DNA of 64,000 nucleotides. It comes from Monosiga brevicollis MX1 (Eukaryota; Opisthokonta; Choanoflagellata; Craspedida; Salpingoecidae). The translations under genes and the position numbers were made by a program. Below, piece after piece: positions 51,772 to 64,000 of this stretch. The notes beneath the pieces are model-generated. The model did no database searches, was not told where the DNA came from, and saw only the letters and a list, made by a program, of their open reading frames with translations. Position 1 is the first letter of the stretch, and every line of letters starts with the position of its first letter. The DNA is taken from positions 2,802,108 through 2,866,107 of the forward strand of contig NW_001865039.1 in NCBI RefSeq assembly GCF_000002865.3, read 5' to 3'.

Positions 51772-52317
51772 ATGGAGGGGGCATTGGCGGCCGTGCCGCC
51801 CGTGGAGATTGATCAGGGGGTGTTCAAGTATGTGTTGATTGAGCTGCAAGAGGCCAATGGTGCGAAGCGTACGCTACTGCGCGGTTATACACATGCAGAG
51901 TATCATGGTTAGTTTTAGTGTGCGCGGGGCAGATTGGCGGCACGCGGGGTCACCTCGATTGACGAGGCTGATGTGATGGCCTTGTAGATGATGTGTATCA
52001 GGCGGTGCGGCCGGGTCTGGATGCTTTGGGTCTAAAGTCTCGCGTGCTGGGCGGAGGTCGCATCCGCCATGTTCCTGATCAAGAAATTTTCGTCTATGGC
52101 TACTCGATGGTCAGGCTCGATTCGCTTGCCTCTTGCCTAGCTCTGTTGGTCTTGATTTGACTCGTTGTAGCTTCATGAACCGACGCTACTCAACTCACGG
52201 CCGCCCTTGGCATACCAACAGGCATATGGGCAAGGTGATCATGCTCTGGCCGTGGACATGCTACGCAAAGCGTATCCCTCTTATCCCAAGATTCACTTTT
52301 CCAATGAGGGTTATTGA
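51772..52317 (+). CDS. PHPT1: 14-kDa phosphohistidine phosphatase (Janus family)
   Basis: Removes phosphate from phosphohistidine in proteins. Three exons, 51772-51907, 51988-52109 and 52222-52317, join in exact frame to give about 117 residues (human 125). The start MEGALAAVPPVEIDQGVFKY aligns with the human N-terminus. The core LGGGRIRH carries the catalytic histidine (human His53 lies in LGGGRISH), followed by IFVYGYSMAYGQGDH and the C-terminal KAYPSYPKIHFSNEGY. The gene shares a short divergent promoter with GATB. Confidence 0.95.
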
Positions 52318-52841
52318 GGAGAAGGTTGAGCCATCTCATGTGTGCGTTGGAGCTGTGTGCTTGGCATTATGAAATCGATTCAATGATAGGGGAAAGATGG
52401 TGCATCTTATTCCAATGAACTGCCGCTAACGGGGTACTCCTTATCCCGGCCTGGTCCGTCACAAAGTCTGTTGTCGGGCACATACAGGCCAAAGCAAAAT
52501 AAAAAGCCTCAAGCCCAGTTGAGCGCAAGCGCATGAACTGTCGGGAAGAACGCCGAGGCAATTTGCAGCAGGTTTTAAGTACAATGGCACAACCAAGAGA
52601 GGTGGCTAGAAAAGTCGGTGGAGGCGCCAGTCGTGGCTCAAGGAAGCATGAAAAAAAAAAAAAAAAGGGTGGGGTATATGCTCCAGAAGCCGAGTGGGGT
52701 TTCGGTTGGCTCTACTCTGCAGCTGCAGGTTTGGGTGCAGCCGCAGAGGTCGGCTTGCGCATGTGCTTGCAGCGAGGTCCCTGGAAAGAGTGGGCCAAAT
52801 AAAAATGAGTTTGATACGGCCGCAAATCCATTCAAAGGGCG
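52318..52841. other. Convergent intergenic region
   Basis: Separates the PHPT1 and bS6m stops. It contains an A(15) tract near 52652 and no recognised gene. Confidence 0.55.
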
Positions 52842-53436
52842 CTATGGACGAGTGCCACGGTTGCGTGGACGTACCGCGCTGTACTTTGTAATGTCTGGTT
52901 GCTTGAACACGTTGTAACGAATCAGGTTTTGATCAAGACGGCAGAGGTCGAGGGCAGAGGTCATGGCCTCGGGCGACGCATCAAATTTCAGGTACGCATA
53001 TCTGTTGTGGGGAAGATGGAGTAGCAAGTACGGAATCAGGGTCCGCCCGGTCAGGTTGATTTAGCCAAGGTGCGGTCAAAGGTGTTCAACGAACCGGCCT
53101 TGAGTGTGGTACTCAAAGTGTGCGCGCATGCGGAAGGGCAGGTCTGTGTTGTTCTCTGTCTGGACATTGCGGATGATGCTGCCGCGCTGCAAAAGGTGCT
53201 CGCACAAGGGACGGATGGTCTTGGCCAGCTGGGTCTGCAGGTGCGGATGTGTGCGACATGAGGAACCAAGACAGAGGTGCTCAAACGAATCTTACATTCC
53301 AACACATGCGAATGTCGGAGTGCTGGGTTAGAGGGGGGAGAGGCTGAGCCGAAGCCAAGCAGCCTCGTGAGCAGCCTCGTGCGCGTACCTTGTCCATGGC
53401 CCGGTAGATGAGCGACAGCTCGTACGACGGCGCCAT
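52842..53436 (-). CDS. MRPS6: Mitochondrial small-subunit ribosomal protein bS6m
   Basis: Component of the mitochondrial ribosome small subunit. Three exons, 53436-53389, 53234-53095 and 53001-52842, join in frame to give about 115 residues (human 125). The start MAPSYELSLIYRAM matches the family opening (human MPRYELALILKAM). The middle RGSIIRNVQTENNTDLPFRM matches the human GAIVRDLENLGERALPYRI segment, followed by RYAYLKFDAS and LIRYNVFKQP. The exon 2 donor GTTCGT was chosen because it alone keeps the family sequence GRYAYLKFD. No separate presequence is visible, as in other bS6m proteins. Confidence 0.9.
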
Positions 53437-54238
53437 GCTACCGAGCTCTTGTAAGTCACGTGGACTTGTACAAAACTCACTGGTGATCAATGACCTCTGC
53501 CTGGCACACTACTTTCCCCGCCAAAAAAACCCCCGGTGGGAGGATGAATATCAGGGGTCCAGGAATGCATCCAGGGCGAGGCAATGAAGCGGGAGGACGA
53601 GTCGAGCCGGGGCACCACTACCACCACCTGACCTTGAGCGGGACCACCTTGAAAATGTCCCGTGCAACACTCGATCACAACACATGTTGCCAACCACACC
53701 AGTCTTCTGACAATATATTCTGACAATCATCAAAGCTAGCTTTTTTTGAAGAGAGAGAAGAGAAAGAGAAAGGGATAAACAGCAAAGACACAAGAAAAAC
53801 AGGTCACAGTGTGCCGTTGGGGCTTGTGTTGGGTCGGTGGGGAAGACACTTGGCTGTCCTCAAATGGGCGGGCCACCAACCCCGGGCTCTTGGAGAAGCA
53901 GTTGTTTTGTTGATCTGACCAAGCATGCCAATAATGAAGCCCGGGCTTTTGTTTTCTCTTGTAAGCATCGTCATGGAGGCAAGGTGATGTGATATTTGGA
54001 CGAAAAATAAATTGACGGGAAAACACGAGGGCTCATCCCCGACTATGAACAGGCACGCATGAGCGGGAGGTGACGGGGAAAAGCCCGAGCGAGCACACCC
54101 GGGACGCACAGCGTCGACACGACAAGCAGTCAAAGCCAAAACCAAAAAAAAAAAGAAAAGGAATTAGACAAAAAAGGCAGAGGCTGCGTGTCGGTGCTCA
54201 AGCAGGTGGCTTGCGAGAGGCACAGCACCCAGATTGAT
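53437..54238. other. Intergenic, nothing recognised
   Basis: Between the bS6m start and the end of the small protein gene, both on the minus strand. Short frames present here have no domain or splice support. Confidence 0.5.
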
Positions 54239-54642
54239 TTAAAGCTTGGGCAGCTGCTGACCCATCATGAACAGGTTGCTCTGAATGGGCGTGCGCTCGG
54301 CAGGAGCAGGCGTCTAGACACGAAAAGGCAAGAGAGAGAAAGGTGAGAAGCGGCTCATCACAAGTGGCAAATCGCTATTGAGCACAATATTTGCGCTGAG
54401 CCGTCGTGTCGAGCTCAACAAGCCTACCTTGGGCAGCCTGAGCTCAGCCTTGATGTTCTCACGGATCGTAGGCACGCCGCGCGAGTCTGAAAAACAGAAA
54501 AGAAAGAAATTCCACTTTCAATGAGATTCAGCGTTTGACAACATGGCGGTGGCATGGGCGCCAGATCAGTCCAGATAAACTTACTCTTGCTCAGACGCGA
54601 AGCAGTGCGGGTCATCTCGCTCAAGACACGACGGTAAGTCAT
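54239..54642 (-). CDS. Small unrecognised protein, about 63 aa
   Basis: Not recognised. Three exons join in frame: MTYRRVLSEMTRTASRLSK from 54642, then SRGVPTIRENIKAELRLPK near 54488-54428, then TPAPAERTPIQSNLFMMGQQ with a stop at 54239-54241. The first intron has a GTAAGT donor and a pyrimidine-rich acceptor; the second also has good sites. The protein is basic, helical and short, with a YRRVL opening loosely like small mitochondrial assembly factors of the LYR type, but this is only a resemblance. Confidence 0.6.
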
Positions 54643-54849
54643 AATGACGGTAGTGCAGATGAAGTAGAAGATTAAAAGCGGGGGCTGCCGAAACGAAAAG
54701 TTGATCTTGATCGCGCGGGGGCGTATAGCCAACAAAAGTTCTCTGATCACGGGAGTGGCGAAAGAAAAATGCACATCTGACGCCAACCGCAACGCCTCCC
54801 CTCGCCAACCTCAAAGTCCAAAAGGCGCCCAAGGGATAACGCAAGCTAA

Positions 54850-54895
<46 letters not shown>

Positions 54896-55612
54896 CCAGT
54901 TGTAACAAGACAACGTTAGGTAAGAATGACGATTTTTTTTTCTTTGTTGTTCTTTACGGTTCCTTGCTGTAGAGAGCACGCGCGCAAACCCACGTACCAA
55001 TGTCAGCGTGTGTTTGCGGTTGAAGAAATCAGGAACAAGCACTTGCCCCATTACAGCAAACAGACCACGCCACACCATTGGAGGGAAGATGCATGTTGTT
55101 GACAATTATTGTTGTTGTTTATTGTTGTTTGTTGGTGGTCACCGAATTTTAAAAAAATCGGACAACTCCGTTTGCGCGCTCCCAATCCACACGAAGTGCC
55201 GAGTCTCCTGATCTCCCGGTCCCTGCGGGGTCGAGAGAGCTCGGTCGAGGTGAAGTGCCGTCCAGAACACATGTAGTGGACGAATCATGGTTTCTCAGTT
55301 CCGTGCACATTCTCTCTCTCTCAATGTCCGTGTTCCTGCTGCACCGGCTGGCCAACCCTCGGACCCTCGCCGTAAGCCCGTCCGCGAGCCCCCGTCGCGC
55401 TCCCTGCACGGAGGCATAGCGATGTGTTGATGACCTGTCGCCCAAATGTGCCTCGAAAGCTCCATTACCCATGGCTTCCGAAAACATCTTGTCCCACGCA
55501 CGAGTCCACGTGTTGCTCACCACCGTCACACTCGCCCTTGCGTATCACTGCGGCCTCTTTGGCATCGTTCTGCTAGGCTCTTCAAAGCGCCAGCTTTGCC
55601 AGCACCCGCGCC
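54643..55612. other. Divergent intergenic region upstream of AIMP1
   Basis: Holds the promoters of the small minus-strand gene and of AIMP1. It contains a (GT)n run at 54852-54894. No coding sequence was recognised. Confidence 0.55.
54852..54894 (+). repeat. (GT)n microsatellite
   Basis: About 21 uninterrupted GT units in the divergent intergenic region. Confidence 0.96.
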
Positions 55613-57378
55613 ATGTCAGCTCAGTCCTATGAACAGCGCGCCATCGAGGCTGAAAACCTCGTGCTCGCCCTGACCGACAAGGTCAAGCTGCTCCGTGAGC
55701 GTGCCGAGGCTGATCGTCTGAGCGTACTGGAAACTGAAAACGCGCGCCTGCGCGCCCAGGTTGAGGCAGCCAAGCGCGAGCTTCGCAGCAAGCACATGGC
55801 CCAGGGACAAGGTGAGTCCCGCCTTCTTTTTTCTCGCCCGAGCTTAGCTCGACGGCGCACCCGGCACGCCATGCCGCATTCCCTTTTTGGTGTGCGTGAC
55901 TTGACACTCCGCCTCCCCCTCTTGCTACAGCACAAATTGCCGTCCCCGGTGACGCCATCAGCGAGGAGTTTGCCGAGAAATGGGCTGCCTCCACAGGCAA
56001 CACCAAGGCCGCTTCTGCTGCTCAGGCCAAGCCTGTTTCTGAAAAGCCAGCCCCCGCAGCCGCTTCCGACAAGAAGGCCGCCAAGGCCGACAAGAAGGCC
56101 AAGGCCAAGAAGGAGGTTCGTCCGTCTTGTGCTGCTCTCTACATGCAATACGGGAGTTTGCCTTGCTCATTCCAACTTGCTCCATATGATGTGCATTTTG
56201 CATTGAACTCTTCGTCTTTCAGGGCAAGAAGAAGGAGGACAAGAATGCTGCCCCGGCCAACGATGGTCCGTTGCCTTGTACATTCGCCCTAGCCCCTTCT
56301 TATCGTCTGTCAATCCACAGCATTCATCACTGTTGGATTTGCTTTTGTACACCTTGTCATATTGCTAGATCTGCCTCCCATTTCTCGAGTGGACTTTCGC
56401 GTCGGTCTCATCACCGAGGCCAAGATGCACCCCGATGCTGATGCTCTTTACGTTGAGACCAGTGCGTCTGCTTCCTTGTGCCCATCCTGTATATCACTCT
56501 GCTTTTTTTGCGCTGACACGTGGCGCCGCAGAGAATGAAAGGGGATAGAAAAGGGCCAATTGTGCACCGACTTCCATCTCTTACATTCGGACTCACACCT
56601 CGTCGCCCCTTCATGTTCTGGTCCACCGTACCTTCATGCAGTCGAGGCTGGTGACGCCGAGCCACGCACCATCATCTCGGGTCTGGCCAAATACGTGCCT
56701 CTAGAGGAGATGCAGAACCGCTTGGTCGTCATTTGTGCCAACCTCAAGCCCCGCAAGTATGTCCACACTCGCATGCTTGCGGGCAGGCCTCGCCAGTGTT
56801 GGGCATTTGACTCACCTCGCACTGCCCCACCTTTTAAGAATGCGTGGCATTGAATCGCAGGGCATGGTCATGTGTGCCAGCACACCGGAGAAGGTGGTGC
56901 CCATTGCGCCACCGGCTGGCAGCAAGCCAGGCGACCCCGTTGTATTTGAAGGCTTTGCTCGTGCGTATGCCCGCCCTTTTCGATCTTCCAGTTTTGTTTA
57001 TCCTCGAAAATGCGTCACTCGTTGTGGTGCACCAAAATGACTTGACCATATCCGGCCGGCACCCGGCGTTTGCAGGTAACCCCGATGCCGTGATGAATCC
57101 CAAGAAGAAGATTTACGAAGCGGTGGCGGTATGTTATGCAACGCCACAAAACGCCTCTTGGGCTCGGATATCTGGGCCACCTCTAGTGTCATCGCTCAAC
57201 TCATCCCGTTGGCATTCCCATCTCTGCCCCATCCCAACTTTTTTTTTGTTTTTACGTGTTTCTCCAGCCTGACCTTGCCACCAACGCTGAGGGTATCGCC
57301 ACCTTCAAGGGCATTCCGTTTGTCGTCGAGGGCAAGGGTCCTTGTGTTGGTGGCCTGGCCAATGTCAAGGTGGCGTAA
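55613..57378 (+). CDS. AIMP1: AIMP1/EMAPII-type tRNA-binding cofactor (Arc1p-like)
   Basis: Predicted scaffold of the multi-tRNA-synthetase complex with a C-terminal tRNA-binding OB fold. Eight exons join in frame: 55613-55811, 55931-56115, 56223-56265, 56369-56461, 56642-56756, 56839-56960, 57076-57128 and 57268-57378. The N-terminus is a leucine-zipper-like coiled coil (LVLALTDKVKLLRERAEADR, LETENARLRAQVEAAKRELR). A Lys/Ala-rich linker follows (KKAAKADKKAKAKKE, GKKKEDKNAA). The EMAPII domain has SRVDFRVGLI, KMHPDADALYVE, PRTIISGLAKYVPLEEMQNR, MVMCASTPEKV and NPKKKIYEAV, all family hallmarks, and ends VEGKGPCVGG. Total about 246 residues (human 312). Confidence 0.95.
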
Positions 57379-57682
57379 CTGCTTTCAACTTCTTTCGTAG
57401 ACCTCAACATGCCTCTTGTTTTTTTTGTTTTTTTTTTGGCTCCTTGTGTTCTGTTTTTTTTTCTTGTTTTTCCGGCAAAGTCAAAAAAGAAAACTTAAAA
57501 CGTGCACCTTGTGCCATCTATTTTCTCATTCAATGGTACGGCGTAAGAAACGCTTCATGACCAACATTGCTCGTGTGGTTGAAATTCCAAACTGTTTCTG
57601 TGTGTTGGGTTTGAATATGATTCGATTTTCAACTGCAAAACGCTCTTGGGCATGGCATAGCTTGGCGAAAGGATAAGAAACT
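57379..57682. other. Convergent intergenic region
   Basis: Separates the AIMP1 and methyltransferase stops; T-rich stretches around 57418-57470 fit 3' untranslated sequence. Confidence 0.55.
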
Positions 57683-59367
<1,685 letters not shown>

Positions 59368-59952
59368 AGCACGCGAGTCAGAGACAATAGGAAGAATGCA
59401 CCACCATCAGCACAGCACAGTTGACAGACAGCATCGACACGGCCAGTGAACCCTGGGGCCACCACCACCCCCTCCTCCCAGCCGCCACCACATGATTGTC
59501 GTCGGCCACGCACCTCCTTTGAGATTGAGAAAAAAGGTGTGTGTGTTTGTGTGAAGGAAAAGTCATGATGAGGCTCCTCCAATCTGACATTCATGTGCGT
59601 TTCTCTGCTTTGGGCTTCATGATGATGTGTTTGAAGTTGTTGGAGCAAAAAAGGAGCAAAAATCTCAATTTTTTTCTTTTGATTAGGAGGAGGTTGGATG
59701 AGGGTGGTTGTTGGTTTTGAGCAGTCGAGCAGCTTCATCGCGCACGGGTCTGGCTCTTACAAAGAGCAAACCACACGACGCGAGTGGAGCGAGACGGTGA
59801 CACATGAAGCGAAGGGGGAGGGGGCCAAATTTCAGGTCGTCATCATGTCAAGACATCAGGCCTCCTTGCGTCGACTTGGTACCAAAACACGCGACCTGTT
59901 AGGCAAGGAGAACGGGAAGTCTAAAAGGAACGAGGGCAGAGCCCGGGCCAAT
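59368..59952. other. Intergenic between ETFA and the methyltransferase gene
   Basis: Both genes are on the minus strand; this holds the ETFA 3' end and the methyltransferase promoter. No coding sequence recognised. Confidence 0.55.
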
Positions 59953-61551
59953 TTATTTCAGCTTCTCGGTCATCTCAGGGACGGCCTTGAAGAGGTCCGC
60001 CTCGAGGCCATAGTCGGAGATCTGGAAAATGGGGGCTTCGGCGTCCTTGTTGATGCAAGCGATGGTCTTGCTGTCCTTCATGCCCGCAATGTGCTGGATG
60101 GCACCAGAGATACCAACGGCCAGATACAGCTCGGGGGCCACAATCTTGCCTGTCTGGCCGACCTGCAGGTCGTTGGGGACGTAGCCAGCATCGACTGCTG
60201 CGCGCGAGGCACCAACGGCAGCACCCATGGCATCGGCCAAGTCATAAATGATGGAAAAGTTCTCCGAGCTCTTCAGAGCACGACCACCCGACACCACGCG
60301 GGAGGCATCGGCCAGCTGAGGGCGGTCCGACTTGGTCAGCTCCTGGCCCTTGAAGGTGGCCAGGTCTTGAGTGGCATCCACCTCAAACGCCTCAGTGGTA
60401 GCAGAGCCACCCTCGGCAGCCGCCTCATCAAAGGCCGTGGGACGGATGGTCAGGATCTTGACGGCATCGCTGCTCTTGACACTGGCCATGGCGTTGCCAG
60501 CGTAGATGGGGCGCTCAAAGGTGTCTTCGGAAGAGATGCCAGTCACGTCCGAGACCATGGACACATCGAGCTTGGCGGCCACGCGCGGCATCACGTTCTT
60601 GCCGACAGACGAAGCAGCGGCCAAAATGTGCGTGTACTTGTTGGCCTCTTGGGCCTTCAAGATCACAGGCGCCACGCTCTCTGCACGTAATAAGAAGGGG
60701 ACAACGAGCGCCGGCAACCACACAAACAAAACAACAGCAACAACGCAGAGGATTGGCAACGTGAGCAGTCATCTTCGAGGGCTCAAAAGAGTTTGAAAAA
60801 TGGACTCGGCATGGGAGTGCCCAGGGCGCATCAGTGAAGATGAAAAAGCTGGCACGTACCGGGGAGGTGGCCTTCAAAGCTGCCGCCAGCCACCAGAACC
60901 TTGTTGACACCGGCAATGCTAGCCACCGACGCAACGACCTGAAAAAAGTAGGGGCCAGGATTAGCAAAGAGCTCGTCCGTCAATCAACTCCTCGATCCGC
61001 AAAAGTATCAACCTCCAAAACGAGGCGATAATGCCGGGAGCCCCGAGACGAGACGTCCGCTTGAGCGTCAATGGGTTGAAGAAAAAAGAAGAGCAAAAAG
61101 AAGAAGCAGAAAAAAAGACAAGATGGCGAAAATAAACGACTCACCGCGTCATCACCACCAGCAACGAGGGCAGTCACATCGCCGCCCAGCTTGGAGGCAG
61201 CATTGATGGCGCTGCGCACGGCTGGGTTGAGGGCACCGTTGTTGTGGTCCACATACACCAAGGTGCTGGCCAGACGCGAACGAGCGTACTGGCGCAGCTA
61301 TAGAGGCAGGCCACACATACAAGCCAGGGGACCCGGTTAGCGAAGCAATTTGGTCAATTCCTTTGATGATGCGAAAAGGCGCGCCCATGTGGTGGCATGT
61401 GGTGTGAATCAGGCTGCCAAATGTGGGCCCCCCAAAGCGCTCATGGCGCGTGCGAGGAGGCGCACGTCACTGGCATCGACCTGGAGCAAGCACTCCTGGC
61501 GACCCATATCATACATACCGGGGCGGCAACGCGAGTCACGGGGCGAAACAT
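59953..61551 (-). CDS. ETFA: Electron transfer flavoprotein alpha subunit, mitochondrial
   Basis: FAD-carrying subunit of the mitochondrial electron carrier between acyl-CoA dehydrogenases and ETF-QO. Four exons, 61551-61519, 61297-61145, 60938-60860 and 60680-59953, join in frame to 330 residues (human 333). The 11-residue first exon [11 protein letters not shown] plus [12 protein letters not shown] forms an Arg-rich mitochondrial presequence. Then [44 protein letters not shown] and [14 protein letters not shown] match the N-terminal domain. The FAD-binding C-terminal domain shows [54 protein letters not shown] and [13 protein letters not shown], all canonical. Confidence 0.96.
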
Positions 61552-62537
<986 letters not shown>

Positions 62538-64000
62538 CTAAAGAGCCTTGAGAGGATCGTCCTTGCGGCGCTTGCTGCTCTTGTTGTTCTTGTTGGGTCG
62601 TCGCTTGCCATTAGCCCCACCGGCACGGCCGTTCTTGTCGTTTGCCCCGCTCTGAATAGCAGGCACGCTCACACCTTGCTTGATGTACGCAGGCAAGTGC
62701 TTCAAGTGATGCATATGCTGGTCTCTCTGTTGCAGGTTGCGGTCGTGCCGCAAGACCTCCAAATCCTTGGGATTATCTTCAAAATGAGCCTGGCGTACAA
62801 TCGCATTCGAATCAGAGAATGAGAGATGAAAGATCAGGTTGAATCGACGCAGAGGGCAGAAATCGCGCCAAACAAAAGGATAGACGATCTCACCTGCAGC
62901 TTTTCCGAGTTGAGAATCTCGTTCTCAATCTCGGCCCGGCGAGCCTTCTTGATGGCATTGCGGCTGACCATCGAGAGCACATCCTCCACACGATAGCGGA
63001 TTTTGTCCAGGACGCGCTTGTCAATGCTGTACGCCACCAAGCGATGCGCACTGGCCTCGCTGTTAGGCTTGGCCGTCTCAGCCTCTTCCTGCTCCTGCGC
63101 CTCGGCCACCTCCAACAAGCGCTCAACCTGGGCCACTCGCTCGTTATCGGCATGAAGGTAAAAGGACAAAGCCAGACCGGCCCGATGACCACGCGCCGTC
63201 CTATGTTGCCATGACATCCAGTCAGCAGTCAGCAATCACCCCACATGGGCACCACACACCAGCTCTGCAATGCTCCGAGTACACAAGCCAAAGAAGGCAA
63301 CAAACTTACCGGCCGACACGATGCACATAGGCTGCCGCCGTGGCTGGAAAGTCAAAATTAATCACGTTCTTGATGCCCTTAAAGTCAACACCACGCGCGA
63401 CACCATACTCCTGGTCAGCACTTGGCTCTGCACGACCCTTGCCTCGCTTGCTCTCGCTCGCGTCCGAGCTGGCACCAGCTGCAGCTTCCGCTGACTGCTC
63501 AGCAGTCTTGGCCGTGGCCTGAGTCGAGGACAACGTCGAGTCTTCAACCAACACGATACGTGAGCTAGTGCCACTGCCTCAAGGCAACCATATCCCGCCC
63601 CATAGACTCTTACCCGTGGCACCTTCGTCCGAGGCAATAATGTAGTCGTAAACTCCCTTGTTGAACTGTGACACGATGTGGCGTCGCGAGTTCAAGGGCA
63701 GCTCAGAGTTGAGAACACAGCACCTGTCAATAACCAAGCAGTCAGCACAACACTAAAAGACTCGGGGCCAAGCCTTGGAAGACCCAAACACACGCGCGAG
63801 GGGGTTTGATACTCTTGCCAAAGGGTCTGAACAAGTAAAGACAACAAAAGCTCGTTCAGGCGAAGCATACCGAATGCCAAATTTGTCCAGGAAGAGCTTC
63901 ACACGGTAGCAGCTGTCAATATCATTCACAAAGATGAGCGTCTTGCCACGCACAAGCTGAAACTTGAGGAGCGCGCAAAGGTGAAGGAGGCGCTCTGATG
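62538..64000 (-). CDS. DDX56: DEAD-box RNA helicase DDX56/Dbp9 (partial, N-terminus beyond right edge)
   Basis: Predicted nucleolar helicase for large ribosomal subunit assembly. Only the second RecA-like domain and tail are in the window. The rightmost exon reads [40 protein letters not shown] (motif IV region). Next come [18 protein letters not shown] and [12 protein letters not shown] (motif V region); the long family-specific insert rich in Ala, Ser and charged residues; and [20 protein letters not shown], then [13 protein letters not shown] (motif VI) formed across an intron. The C-terminal part has FRYRCRD-like [52 protein letters not shown] and a basic tail ([17 protein letters not shown]), like human DDX56. 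Introns are short and frames match at each join examined. Confidence 0.93.

Noticed and set aside
59698-60690. 330-codon plus-strand frame
   Set aside because: It is antisense to ETFA, whose minus-strand frame matches the flavoprotein family throughout.

Overview
The window is nuclear DNA of a unicellular relative of animals, most likely a choanoflagellate of the Monosiga type. The reasons are short, dense spliceosomal introns (mostly about 100-200 nt with GT..AG ends), many long microsatellites, and a gene content that is animal-like but compact: a giant cadherin, a WDFY3/Alfy-type BEACH-WD40-FYVE protein, a PIAS SUMO ligase, AIMP1 and a securin candidate. The species is an inference from content. 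No rRNA, tRNA, CRISPR array, virus-derived element or transposon was recognised by eye.

Layout. 1-17209 (minus): a giant secreted or membrane cadherin that leaves the window on the left. It has one short signal-peptide exon and then a single exon of more than 16.8 kb with about 50 cadherin repeats, preceded by an EAR/EPTP-like propeller and a Calx-beta-like segment. One reading-frame jump lies near 10112. 17661-20252 (minus): a NAK-family (AAK1/BIKE-like) kinase with NPF motifs in its tail. 20459-20692 (plus): a small possible myristoylated protein. 21234-22289 (plus): a four-exon securin-like protein. 22440-24025 (minus): a four-EF-hand protein. 24963-38531 (plus): the WDFY3/Alfy homologue. 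38909-41525 (minus): a PIAS SUMO E3 ligase. 42993-47903 (minus): TTC27. 48233-51619 (minus): mitochondrial GatB. 51772-52317 (plus): phosphohistidine phosphatase PHPT1. 52842-53436 (minus): mitochondrial bS6m. 54239-54642 (minus): an unrecognised 63-residue protein. 55613-57378 (plus): AIMP1/EMAPII. 57683-59367 (minus): an OvoA-C-terminus-like methyltransferase. 59953-61551 (minus): ETF alpha. 62538-64000 (minus, leaving the window): DDX56/Dbp9 helicase.

The genes form no operon; they are independently transcribed housekeeping and cell-biology genes. Loose themes are membrane traffic and autophagy (kinase and WDFY3 homologue, both with NPF motifs) and mitochondrial or translation genes on the right (GatB, bS6m, AIMP1, ETFA, DDX56). 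Exon borders were worked out by hand from splice sites, frame continuity and remembered family sequences. Most internal junctions given keep frame exactly, but none has been checked against transcripts.
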